Shown piece by piece: positions 43,401-50,156 of a DNA stretch of 50,156 nucleotides (within the stretch, counting starts at the first letter, position 1; every line of letters starts with the position of its first letter). The translations under genes were made by a program, and so were the position numbers. The notes beneath the pieces are model-generated. The model did no database searches. It saw only the letters and a program-made list of their open reading frames with translations, and was not told the origin of the DNA. This DNA comes from Winogradskyella sp. Its GTDB lineage: Bacteria; Bacteroidota; Bacteroidia; Flavobacteriales; Flavobacteriaceae. The stretch spans positions 1 to 50,156 of the forward strand of contig NZ_JAOARH010000013.1 of the NCBI RefSeq assembly GCF_025210595.1, given 5' to 3'.

Positions 43401-43497
43401 ATCTTCAGAAAATGCGGCTACTGTAAATGGATCAGTATACATAAATGCTTATCCTCAGGTGAGATCTTACAGCGTAGGATTTGATATTAATTTTTAA
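40459..43497 (+). CDS. SusC/RagA-family TonB-linked outer-membrane transporter
   Basis: This 1012-residue outer-membrane transporter has a signal peptide (1-22, ending FSFAQ). A carboxypeptidase-like regulatory domain (~25-100; GTVTTASDGLPLPGASVIVKG) and a TonB box/plug region follow (~105-240; DRALQGQMSGVNV, YVVDGTYMN, YGARAANGVVVITTKKG, the SusC signature). A large 22-strand barrel completes it to the terminal aromatic residue (GFDINF). It imports substrates too big for porins using TonB energy, with SusD as its lid. It is followed 12 bases later by susD, then a lipoprotein gene, giving a three-gene operon. No sigma/anti-sigma pair or hybrid two-component gene is adjacent. Because a secreted protease follows and no glycosidase is present, a peptide substrate is plausible (inference). 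Confidence 0.95.
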   Translation: MKLKLTWLLTLFMAFVMQFSFAQEKMVTGTVTTASDGLPLPGASVIVKGTTKGAQTDFDGKYTIEVNIGDVLVISYVGMAPSEITVGAANVYDVALEEGNALDEVVIVGSVFDVGKERANGVSTVGEKELKNVIATTSIDRALQGQMSGVNVVASSTAPGSAAQVSVRGAYSLSPSQTGGTVNPLYVVDGTYMNAADVPAINSNNIESVQVLTDAAQTAIYGARAANGVVVITTKKGVKGKTRVTLNTRTGWTSRFPIRVDLMNSRQKLNYENDLAQLNIGLGRARTQEEIDLAARNEVDWGDILYKTGLTTSYNLAISSGGENSNSRFSLGYDSDEGIAVGYEGFSRISASLANDTKINDRMNFGYTLNGVYTERDDPRDRFNVQSPFWSEINNNPYAPLYQLDDDGNRILDANGDPIYNISGTLNSFGYQVLDEILGTDQEVRNFRVFGNAYFELFVLKDLKVRTQFGGIYDRRQSENFLKPSARLNSFIGTTGTKTDSSIDDLDYNWRNEITYGRSFGDHDLKFTFATEYQSENFYRVQLNGRTFPNDIFDTQNVAGTIDQDSFSDRSRVTRTGLVGVVNYDYDNKYFLNAYMRRDGSSRAGFSNQYGNFFGASATWDIGRESFMNDVSWVNSLRLNASYGTIGDDSALALYSNFTSINLGGLLGNDPTALPSTTVANPNATWETNEKINVGISFELLEGSRLRGKIDWFQDTRKDFILQDILPTESGSFNTFINAGNTRNRGIEVDLNYDVLRNPEGLNLTVFGNITTLNAEVTELNDDQIRGYGSGQVILQEGLEPFTHFLVRYAGVDPANGDALYYDIDGNITNVYSASDAVPIKDKSTLPEFFGGFGLRANYKGFDLATNFNYSVGNYIFNRQSLELHDPANWQNNRATSAVNYWQQPGDTNVLARPTALGILTGTTQFLQDASYLSWRNLTLGYTFDEKVFGNLPINSIRAYVQAQNLAIWSDFEGNPEVGVGSSENAATVNGSVYINAYPQVRSYSVGFDINF

Positions 43498-43509
43498 AAA
43501 AAAAGAACT

Positions 43510-44997
43510 ATGAAATTTAAACATTTTTTAATCTTATTTATAGCTGTATGTTTTACAACAGCTTGTGATGATGAGGATATCTTTCAACCAGATCCTGATA
43601 GTATAGTTATTGACAATTTTTTTCAAACAGAAGAAGAGTTTGAAAATGCAATTAGAGGTGTGTACAGCCGAATGAAAACTGTAGGTTATTATGGAGGTTC
43701 AGGTGCATCAGGCGATTTAATTATAGTAGGTGATTTATTAGCAGATAATTTAGTAAGCAATGCAAGTGGTAGAGGATCAAATCGACAAAGTCATAGTTGG
43801 TTATATAATGATAATTTAACACCAACATCTATTTATACACAAGCATACATAGGTATAGCAAGAGCTAATCTTGTTTTGGCAAGTATAAATAATTTACCTG
43901 AAGGAGCAACTAGAGATGGAATACAAGCTGAAGCTTTAGCTGCTAGAGCTATGTTGCATTTTGATGTAGCAAGATTTTATTCACAAATGCCAACGCAATC
44001 ATCAAATGCATTAAGTTCAATAGGGATTGTTTATAACGATACTTATGACCCATTAGCATCACCATCAAGATTGTCTACTGTTCAAGAAGTATATGACAAA
44101 ATTAATGCAGATTTAAATCAAGCACTTACTTTAATTGGGTCATATAATTCAAATTCTACTACTAGAATTAATGTAAATGTAATTAGAGGATTGATAAGTA
44201 GAGTAGCTCTTGCAGAAGGCGACTATTCTCGTGTAATAGCTAATGCTCAGCCTCTAGTAAGTTCTGTTTCTCCTGCTATGGCTTCAGAGTTATCTAATCT
44301 TTGGACATCAGCTTCTAATCCAGGTGTATTATTTGAATTACCATTCATCTTAGGTGATGGATTAATGGACTCTAATTATAGCCAAGGTTCTGGTCAAAGT
44401 TTAATACCAGAATGGAGTGTAGATAAAGATTTTTATGATTTATATAACCCTGCAACAGAGCCAGAGCGTATCAGTGCATATTTCTTAACTTTAACTAATA
44501 ATAGTTTAGGTGAGACATGGAATTTAGTAAACAAATACATAAATGGTGCTTTACAGCAAGGTCTTAATAATGGACGTTATTTACGTGTTGAAGAAGTTAT
44601 TCTAAATTTAGCTGAGGCACAATATTTAAGCCCATCCGCGACAGATGCTCAGGCATTAGCTACTTTAGATATATTGCGAAATGCAAGATATTCTTCATTT
44701 ACAGGTGGCGAAACTGGTGATAACTTGTTTAATGCTATTATGTTAGAACGTCGTAAAGAATTAGCTTTCGAATCTAGTGATCGTTGGTTTACTCTTAAAA
44801 GGTTACAAGGAGTATCGGGAATACCTGCTATTCATACTCAAGGTGTGCAAAGAAATGGTAATGGTCATCTATCGGATGGTTCTGGTGTAGTACCTCCAGG
44901 ACAAACTTTAAATGCTGGGGATCATAGATTTCAATTGCCAATTCAGCAAACGGATATTATTGAAAATCCTAATATAGAACAAAACCCAGGTTATTAA
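43510..44997 (+). CDS. SusD/RagB-family substrate-binding lipoprotein
   Basis: This 495-residue outer-membrane lipoprotein has lipobox FTTAC (Cys19). It has the SusD TPR-like helical framework: FFQTEEEFENAIRGVYSRM (~36-54), EALAARAMLHFDVARFYSQM (~134-153), and the C-terminal FNAIMLERRKELAFESSDRWFTLKRL (~411-436), a strong SusD signature. Its job is to bind substrate at the cell surface and close over the SusC barrel. It starts 12 bases after susC, so they are one unit. Which ligand it binds cannot be read from sequence. No large insertion or truncation was noticed. Confidence 0.95.
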   Translation: MKFKHFLILFIAVCFTTACDDEDIFQPDPDSIVIDNFFQTEEEFENAIRGVYSRMKTVGYYGGSGASGDLIIVGDLLADNLVSNASGRGSNRQSHSWLYNDNLTPTSIYTQAYIGIARANLVLASINNLPEGATRDGIQAEALAARAMLHFDVARFYSQMPTQSSNALSSIGIVYNDTYDPLASPSRLSTVQEVYDKINADLNQALTLIGSYNSNSTTRINVNVIRGLISRVALAEGDYSRVIANAQPLVSSVSPAMASELSNLWTSASNPGVLFELPFILGDGLMDSNYSQGSGQSLIPEWSVDKDFYDLYNPATEPERISAYFLTLTNNSLGETWNLVNKYINGALQQGLNNGRYLRVEEVILNLAEAQYLSPSATDAQALATLDILRNARYSSFTGGETGDNLFNAIMLERRKELAFESSDRWFTLKRLQGVSGIPAIHTQGVQRNGNGHLSDGSGVVPPGQTLNAGDHRFQLPIQQTDIIENPNIEQNPGY

Positions 44998-45010
44998 TAA
45001 AATTTAAGAT

Positions 45011-45820
45011 ATGAGAACAAATAAATATTTATTATTCATTTTGTCTATTACTTTCATTTTTAATGTTAGTTGTAATGATGAGCTAGATGTATTTAAAACA
45101 GCTGAAGGCACTTTATTATCATTTAGACAAACTAGTTACGAATTGTCAATCCCTCAGGAAGACATAACTTTAACAATTCCTGTTTCAATTTCAAATGTTT
45201 CTGACACAAGTAGAACATTTAATGTTTCTATTCTTAGTGCTACAGAAGGTACGGCTAACGAGTATTCTATAGGGTCAATTATAGTTCCCGCAAATGCTAA
45301 TGAAGGATCCTTGGATATAGATTTTGATTTTTCAGAAATTCTTGGTGAAGATGGGGATTTAAAGAACCTAAGTGTTGGTATATCAGAATCAGATGACGCA
45401 TCATCTTATAGTGATGTTGTAGATATAACATATTTTAGAGAAATTGTATGTAATGATTTAACTCTTACGGTTATTTCTGATGTATGGGCTTCAGAAACTT
45501 ATGTTACATTAGAACAGGCAGATGGTACAGTTTTGATAGATAGATTTTTTCCATTTGGAGGTAATTCTACTCAACCACAGACTTTTACACAAGATTTTAA
45601 TTTGCCTGATGGTGATTATGTTTTAAAAATTGGTGATAGCTACGGAGATGGAATGCAAGGAACTGGTGGTGGAGTAACATTGACAGGTAGTTATAGCCTC
45701 ACATGTTCGATCATTACCCATGCTTCTGGGGAAGGTACCTTTGATGTTGCTGAAGCAGACCCATTTGCTGGATTTCCAAATGCAACTGTAGAGGTTACTG
45801 AATTTTCAGTTAATCCCTAA
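45011..45820 (+). CDS. Surface lipoprotein of the SusCD operon
   Basis: This 269-residue lipoprotein has lipobox FNVSC (Cys21). Residues ~30-145 form a beta-sandwich resembling Calx-beta or DUF1735-like domains (SIPQEDITLTIPVSISNVSDTSRTFNVSIL). Residues ~146-245 form a second beta domain with GDSYGDGMQG, a Asp/Gly loop found in many flavobacterial secreted proteins, possibly calcium-binding. It follows susD by 13 bases and precedes a terminator, so it is the third gene of the operon and likely an accessory surface binding protein (inference). No enzyme residues were recognised. Confidence 0.8.
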   Translation: MRTNKYLLFILSITFIFNVSCNDELDVFKTAEGTLLSFRQTSYELSIPQEDITLTIPVSISNVSDTSRTFNVSILSATEGTANEYSIGSIIVPANANEGSLDIDFDFSEILGEDGDLKNLSVGISESDDASSYSDVVDITYFREIVCNDLTLTVISDVWASETYVTLEQADGTVLIDRFFPFGGNSTQPQTFTQDFNLPDGDYVLKIGDSYGDGMQGTGGGVTLTGSYSLTCSIITHASGEGTFDVAEADPFAGFPNATVEVTEFSVNP

Positions 45821-45851
45821 TTAAGCTTAATAATACATTATTGGTAAAATA

Positions 45852-45885
45852 GAAAGACTGCTTTTTTTTGGCAGTCTTTCTTTTT
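45852..45885 (+). terminator. Terminator after SusCD operon
   Basis: GAAAGACTGC (45852-45861), a nine-base T-rich loop and GCAGTCTTTC (45871-45880), then TTTTT. A 10-bp perfect stem with a T-run; ends the susC-susD-lipoprotein transcript before the protease gene. Confidence 0.88.
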
Positions 45886-45911
45886 AATATTACTTTAGTA
45901 AAAAAAATAGT

Positions 45912-47882
45912 ATGAAAAGATTGTTATTCGTTTTAAGTTTACTATTAATTAATATTACAGCTAGTGCACAAGTAATTGAGATTAGTAAAGAGAAATTTGA
46001 AACATTGCCAAAAGAGCAAAAAGAACTTTATTTAAGAATTAAAACTTCAGATTCAATAAACTCAATAAATATTGATAAATACCTGAAAGATAATGGTTTG
46101 GATAAGGCTGTTATTAGAGAAAACAATAAAACATTTGTGTTGACAGATTTATTTAATGGATATCCAATCTATACGACTACAGATAATGAAGATGCTGCTA
46201 TTGCGACAAGAACAAACCATCTTCAAGTAGGCGGGAGTTTAGGATTAAACCTTGATGGTTCTGGGATTACAGTTAGAGTATGGGATGGTGGACCTATTCA
46301 GTCTAATCATGTAGAATTTCAAAATCAATCCAACACTCAATCTAGAGTGCAAAATGCTGAAGGTCTCAATACTGAGGGGAACCCTGTTCAGGATCAACAT
46401 GCAACCCATGTTACAGGCACAATTTCCGCAAAAGGGGTTAATTCTAGTGCAAAAGGAATGGCTACGGCAGTTGATGTAAGAACTTTTAATTTTAATAATG
46501 ATACGGCTGAAATGATTATTGAATTGAATAATACTTTTCAACCAATGATAATTTCTAATCATTCTTACGGTGTACCTATTGATCAACCAAATGGAGGGCA
46601 AATTGACCCCTGGAGAATTGGCGCTTATACTGCAGATGCACGAGAATTAGACGACCTTTTAAGTAATAATCATCATTATTTAGTAGTTGCATCAGCTGGT
46701 AATTCTGGTAATACTGCATACCCAGGCGGAATGGCCTTTGGGTTTGATAAATTAACAGGGGATAAGAATGCTAAAAATAATTTAGTTATAGCTAATGCAT
46801 CTCCAACATTAAACCCTTTTACAAATCAAATAGATTTTTCGATAAATTCTGGAAGTAGTCAAGGACCTACAGATGATTTAAGAATTAAACCTGATATAGC
46901 TGGTGATGGAACTGCGCTTTTTTCACCAGTTCCAGGTGATGCTTATGGTACATTGACTGGAACATCAATGTCTGCACCAAATGTTACAGGTTCACTTGTT
47001 CTTCTTCAACAGTATTATAATCAATTGCATGGTCAATACATGATGGCTTCTACTCTTAAAGGGTTGGCTTGTCATACAGCCACTGACGATACAGATAATA
47101 TTGGTCCTGATCCATATTTTGGATGGGGTTTGTTAAATTCAGAATTTGCTGCAGAAACGATAACTGACGCAAATAGCGGTGTCGCTATTATTGAAGAGTT
47201 GACTCTCAATAATGGTAATACTTATTCAAGAACTTTTAGTGCTCAAGCAGGCGATAAGTTAAGTGCAACTATTTGTTGGACAGATGTACCAGGTGTTTCT
47301 GTTAACAACGCTTCTGAAATTAATAATCAAACTCCAAGATTGGTTAATGATTTAGATGTTAGGATTACAAAAGATGGTGTTACTTATTTACCATGGAAGT
47401 TAAATTTTTCTGGAACTGTGTTTAGTAGTTCAAAAGGTGATAATATTGTAGATAATATTGAAAGAATAGATATTGATGTACCAACTTCGGGGAATTATAC
47501 ACTTGAGGTTTCTCATAAAGGAAGTATAGTACCAATTACTCCTTTTCAACCCCAAAGCCAAGATTTTTCTTTAATCATAACAGGAGATAATCTTACTCTT
47601 AGTATAGATGAAAATGATTTGTTAAGAAAACTAGCAGTTTATCCTAATCCATCAAAAGGGGAATTTACTATTAGTTTCGAGTCTAATTTAAGAAGTAATG
47701 ATAGTAATGTTAACGTAGATGTATATGATTTACAAGGAAGATTAGTTTATAATAATAGTTTTATAAATGCTTCTTCAATATTTAAAGAAACAATTGCATT
47801 AAATAATGCTAAAGCAGGTGTATACATGGTAAATATTTCTGAAGGAAATAGAACCACATCTCACAAGCTTATAATAGAGTAG
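45912..47882 (+). CDS. Subtilisin-like (S8) protease with T9SS sorting domain
   Basis: This is a 656-residue secreted serine protease. A signal peptide (1-19) is followed by a propeptide-like region (~20-100) and an S8 domain (~105-415). Its triad is Asp125 (VRVWDGG), His163 (DQHATHVTGT) and Ser352 (GTSMSAPNVTGS), with oxyanion Asn264 (SAGNSGN). A beta-sandwich (~420-560) with ICWTDVPG and LVNDLDVRITKDG matches the C-terminal domain of KP-43-type subtilases. A T9SS type A sorting domain (~570-656; AVYPNPSKGEFTISF, VYDLQGRLVYN) ends the protein. It would be secreted to the cell surface or medium. Separate terminators on both sides make it its own transcript, but its position after SusCD suggests it feeds peptides to that transporter (inference). 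Confidence 0.93.
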   Translation: MKRLLFVLSLLLINITASAQVIEISKEKFETLPKEQKELYLRIKTSDSINSINIDKYLKDNGLDKAVIRENNKTFVLTDLFNGYPIYTTTDNEDAAIATRTNHLQVGGSLGLNLDGSGITVRVWDGGPIQSNHVEFQNQSNTQSRVQNAEGLNTEGNPVQDQHATHVTGTISAKGVNSSAKGMATAVDVRTFNFNNDTAEMIIELNNTFQPMIISNHSYGVPIDQPNGGQIDPWRIGAYTADARELDDLLSNNHHYLVVASAGNSGNTAYPGGMAFGFDKLTGDKNAKNNLVIANASPTLNPFTNQIDFSINSGSSQGPTDDLRIKPDIAGDGTALFSPVPGDAYGTLTGTSMSAPNVTGSLVLLQQYYNQLHGQYMMASTLKGLACHTATDDTDNIGPDPYFGWGLLNSEFAAETITDANSGVAIIEELTLNNGNTYSRTFSAQAGDKLSATICWTDVPGVSVNNASEINNQTPRLVNDLDVRITKDGVTYLPWKLNFSGTVFSSSKGDNIVDNIERIDIDVPTSGNYTLEVSHKGSIVPITPFQPQSQDFSLIITGDNLTLSIDENDLLRKLAVYPNPSKGEFTISFESNLRSNDSNVNVDVYDLQGRLVYNNSFINASSIFKETIALNNAKAGVYMVNISEGNRTTSHKLIIE

Positions 47883-47902
47883 AATAGAATTTTTATTACA
47901 AA

Positions 47903-47936
47903 AAAAGACCAACAAGTAATTGTTGGTCTTTTTTTG
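47903..47936 (+). terminator. Terminator after S8 protease
   Basis: AAAAGACCAACAA (47903-47915), loop GTAA and TTGTTGGTCTTTT (47920-47932) followed by more T. The 13-bp perfect stem is one of the clearest terminators in the window. Confidence 0.9.
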
Positions 47937-48010
47937 TTAAGTAATTTGTAAATCTGTTCGATTAAACAATAATTTATAGTTTACTTTGTTTTTTGTTTAT
48001 AATTAAATTC

Positions 48011-49972
48011 ATGAGATTTAGGTTCCTTATAATTCTTACTTTTTCTTTTTACGTTCTCAATATTAATGCTCAAGCTAAGTCTAGTGGTGCAAATTCGAGA
48101 AATGCACTAGGTAATAGAGATTCTTTAAATGTTAAAAGATCTAGGGGGTTTAAAAATGTGGCTACAATAGATATGTATTTGCAATTTAATACAGAAATAG
48201 ACACAATTGAAGTAGATACTACCATATCAATTAACAAAGATTATAAATTTAATTACCTTCAAAGAGATATTTTTGGTTTAATGCCGTTTGCCAATATAGG
48301 TCAGACCTATAATTCTCTTAGTTTTAATTCTGTTATTAATCAAACTAATCCGCTGTTTGGGGCTAGAGCAAGACATTTTAATTATATAGAAAAGGATAGT
48401 ATTAAATATTATGAAGTACCAACACCTTGGACGAGATTAACATATAAAACAGCATTTGAACAAGGACAAATGTTAGATGCCTTTTTTACAGTTAATCTAT
48501 CAAAACAATTTAATTTTTCTATAGCATATAAAGGCTTAAGGTCACTTGGGAATTACCAAAACGCACTAACAAGTTCAGGTAATTTTCGGTTTACATATAA
48601 TTACAAATCAAAAAATAGTAGGTACAAAACAAATGGACATATTGTTCTTCAAGATTTATTAAACCAGGAAAATGGTGGAATAAAAGATGAAGATATAGAA
48701 AATTTCACTTCAGGTGATGAGGAGTTTATAGATAGATCTGTTTTTGATATGAATTTTGAAAATGCTGAGAGTGTCTTAGAAGGTAGAAGATTCTTTTTTA
48801 ATCATTCCTATGATATAATAACAGAAAAAGATTCGCTCACTAATAATAAACTAACCTTAGTAAATGAAATTTCATTTGAAGATAAATATTTCCAATATTC
48901 TCAAAGTTCACCAACAAGTGGTTATTTTGGAGACTATTTTAATAATAGTATAAATGATAAAGTCACTTTAGAAGATTTTAAATCTAAATTATATATTGAA
49001 TATTTTAATAATGTTTTAGGAGAATTGAATTTTGGTATTAATTACAGTGATGTTAATTATGGTTACAATAGTGTTGTTGTATTTCCAGATGAAATAATAC
49101 CCAACCGAATAAAAGCTAATTATTTTGGTGTTGATGCATCTTATAAAAAAAATATTAATTCATTTTTACTAGAAAGTAAAGCAAGTTTAAATTTGTCAGA
49201 TGAGTTTGTTGGAAGTTTTATTGATGCTCAACTAGGTTTAAAACTAAATGATGATATAAAAATTTCCGCAGGTATTAATATAAGCTCTAAACTTCCTAAT
49301 TATAATTATCTACTTTATCAGAGCGATTATACTAATTATAATTGGTATAGTTTTGATGATTATAAGAATATTAATACGCAACAATTTAGGTTCAATATTA
49401 AATCAAGAAAGTTTTTTAATGCCTTTTTAGATATTTCAAATATTGAAAACTACACCTATTTTAACTTAGAAGAAATAAACGAAGGAAGACGAATAATAAA
49501 ACCACAACAGTATAATAGTTCAATACAATACATTAGGTTAAAAGGTCAAAGAGAATTTCGTTTAGGCAATTTTGCTTTAGATAACACAATAATGTATCAA
49601 AATGTTATAAGTGATTCAGATGTGCTAAATGTCCCCTCTCTTATTACAAGAAATACATTATACTATACAAATGATATTTTTAAAAAAGCAATGAAATTGC
49701 AAACAGGTGTCACATTCAATTATTTTACAAAATATAATATGAATGGATATGATCCTGTTTTAGCAGAATTTTATACTCAAAATGAAACAGAGTTAGGTGG
49801 GTTTCCTAGGCTAGATTTTTTTATTAATGCTAAGATTAGGCAAACCAGAATTTTCTTCAAAGCAGAACATTTCAATTCTTCTTTTACCGGCTATGATTAT
49901 TTTTCGGCACCTAATCATCCATATAGAGACTTTACAATTCGTTTTGGATTGGTATGGGATTTTTTCTTGTAA
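48011..49972 (+). CDS. Porin_10-type outer-membrane beta-barrel protein
   Basis: This protein of ~653 residues has a signal peptide (ending LNINAQ). An N-terminal Ser/Asn/Arg-rich part and a long beta-barrel follow, of the 'putative porin' (Porin_10) type. Characteristic features are YLQRDIFGLMPFANIGQTYN (~90), alternating hydrophobic/polar beta strands throughout (FRFTYNYKSKNSRYKTNGH, DFTIRFGLVWDFFL) and a C-terminal aromatic ending, FFL. TTG 47993 is also in frame, but ATG 48011 gives a normal signal peptide. Function beyond being an outer-membrane barrel is unknown; transport or surface assembly is likely. It lies after the SusCD-protease group but has its own upstream region, so linkage is positional. 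Confidence 0.87.
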   Translation: MRFRFLIILTFSFYVLNINAQAKSSGANSRNALGNRDSLNVKRSRGFKNVATIDMYLQFNTEIDTIEVDTTISINKDYKFNYLQRDIFGLMPFANIGQTYNSLSFNSVINQTNPLFGARARHFNYIEKDSIKYYEVPTPWTRLTYKTAFEQGQMLDAFFTVNLSKQFNFSIAYKGLRSLGNYQNALTSSGNFRFTYNYKSKNSRYKTNGHIVLQDLLNQENGGIKDEDIENFTSGDEEFIDRSVFDMNFENAESVLEGRRFFFNHSYDIITEKDSLTNNKLTLVNEISFEDKYFQYSQSSPTSGYFGDYFNNSINDKVTLEDFKSKLYIEYFNNVLGELNFGINYSDVNYGYNSVVVFPDEIIPNRIKANYFGVDASYKKNINSFLLESKASLNLSDEFVGSFIDAQLGLKLNDDIKISAGINISSKLPNYNYLLYQSDYTNYNWYSFDDYKNINTQQFRFNIKSRKFFNAFLDISNIENYTYFNLEEINEGRRIIKPQQYNSSIQYIRLKGQREFRLGNFALDNTIMYQNVISDSDVLNVPSLITRNTLYYTNDIFKKAMKLQTGVTFNYFTKYNMNGYDPVLAEFYTQNETELGGFPRLDFFINAKIRQTRIFFKAEHFNSSFTGYDYFSAPNHPYRDFTIRFGLVWDFFL

Positions 49973-50078
49973 CAAGTAAAACGAATATATAGATGAAGAG
50001 TTTAAAACTTTTTTCAAGTGTAAACATCTGTATATAAGAGGTGTAATTATTTCTTTTAAAAAAAACCAAAAAAAGTTC

Positions 50079-50141
50079 TTGTGAATAAAGAAAGTAGTTC
50101 TATATTTGCACCCGCTTTTAAGAGCAACAGTAATTAAAAGC
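50079..50141 (+). promoter_or_regulatory. Full-consensus promoter with leader hairpin; downstream gene outside window
   Basis: TTG (50079-50081), 19 bases, then TATATTTG (50101-50108) fit the flavobacterial promoter consensus exactly. An A-rich stretch (50059-50074) precedes it like an UP element. CACCC follows the box, then GCTTTTAA (50114-50121) and TTAAAAGC (50134-50141) form an 8-bp hairpin. This layout looks like a strong promoter, perhaps for a stable-RNA or translation gene beyond the end. Nothing else was seen between 49973 and 50078. Confidence 0.75.
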
Positions 50142-50156
50142 AGACGTTCATTTCCA

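Noticed and set aside
46245-46601. Minus-strand open frame inside the S8 protease
   Set aside because: The catalytic Asp, His and Ser of the protease are all in the plus frame; the antisense frame has no recognisable content.
49973-50040. Terminator after the porin gene
   Set aside because: AGTTTAAAACT and a following T-run were seen, but the palindrome has no loop and little G/C, so it is not supported.
1-50156. CRISPR arrays, prophage, insertion sequences, tRNA or rRNA genes
   Set aside because: No regularly spaced repeats, transposase, integrase, cloverleaf or rRNA segments were noticed, including at the last 180 bases where a stable-RNA-like promoter begins.

Overview
The window looks like chromosomal DNA from a marine-type member of the Flavobacteriaceae (Bacteroidota). 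The base composition is AT-rich. Several start regions carry the flavobacterial -7 element TANNTTTG, and Shine-Dalgarno sequences are not conspicuous. Marker families agree: type IX secretion (T9SS) cargo with C-terminal sorting domains, a SusC/SusD pair, a fused E1 alpha/beta dehydrogenase, DUF5522, DUF4136, DUF1573 and a Porin_10 protein. No rRNA, tRNA, CRISPR array, integrase, transposase or prophage gene was recognised. The gene content is mostly core chromosome with some accessory surface proteins.

Layout. 1-3.3 kb (+): the 3' part of a branched-chain aminotransferase, directly overlapped by a fused 2-oxoacid dehydrogenase E1, then a small SNase-fold nuclease. 3.3-7.8 kb (-): a SulP anion transporter, then an operon of DUF5522, urocanate hydratase and a DUF4136 lipoprotein. 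7.9-11.8 kb: a tiny HExxH membrane protein (+) and a 1193-residue T9SS-exported surface protein (-). 11.9-14.9 kb (+): an operon of a D-cysteine desulfhydrase/ACC-deaminase-like enzyme, a glucosaminidase-LysM lipoprotein and hemL. 15-17.4 kb (-): two related small exported helical proteins and a TPR-like protein. 17.5-19.9 kb (+): a YiaA-like protein, a YwqK-repeat lipoprotein and a CPBP-family membrane protein. 20-23.8 kb (-): a large zinc metalloprotease lipoprotein and a diheme cytochrome lipoprotein.

24-35.5 kb holds a zinc-ribbon membrane protein, lysS, a thioredoxin-TPR protein, a DUF1573 protein, a membrane-bound LuxR-type regulator, a 52-residue PMP3 protein, a lipoprotein with lipB, a Kir-type potassium channel, a truncated haemoglobin-cupin pair, an unknown membrane protein and a nucleoid-associated protein. 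35.6-40.2 kb (-): an OmpA-family protein, a large lipoprotein and rnhB. 40.4-50 kb (+): a SusC/SusD/lipoprotein operon followed by a T9SS-exported subtilisin-like protease and a Porin_10 barrel. The window ends in a full-consensus promoter whose gene lies outside.

How genes work together. The aminotransferase and E1 enzyme form a branched-chain amino acid to branched acyl-CoA step. The SusCD cluster beside a secreted protease suggests peptide rather than glycan capture, which is inference. The LuxR-type membrane protein lies upstream of DUF1573 and thioredoxin-like genes with a perfect palindrome between them. No clearly new multi-gene system is proven here. The best candidates are the membrane-tethered LuxR module, the YwqK-CPBP pair with a QQ-for-EE substitution, the SusCD-protease locus, and a recurring hairpin or leaderless start immediately after TANNTTTG boxes.
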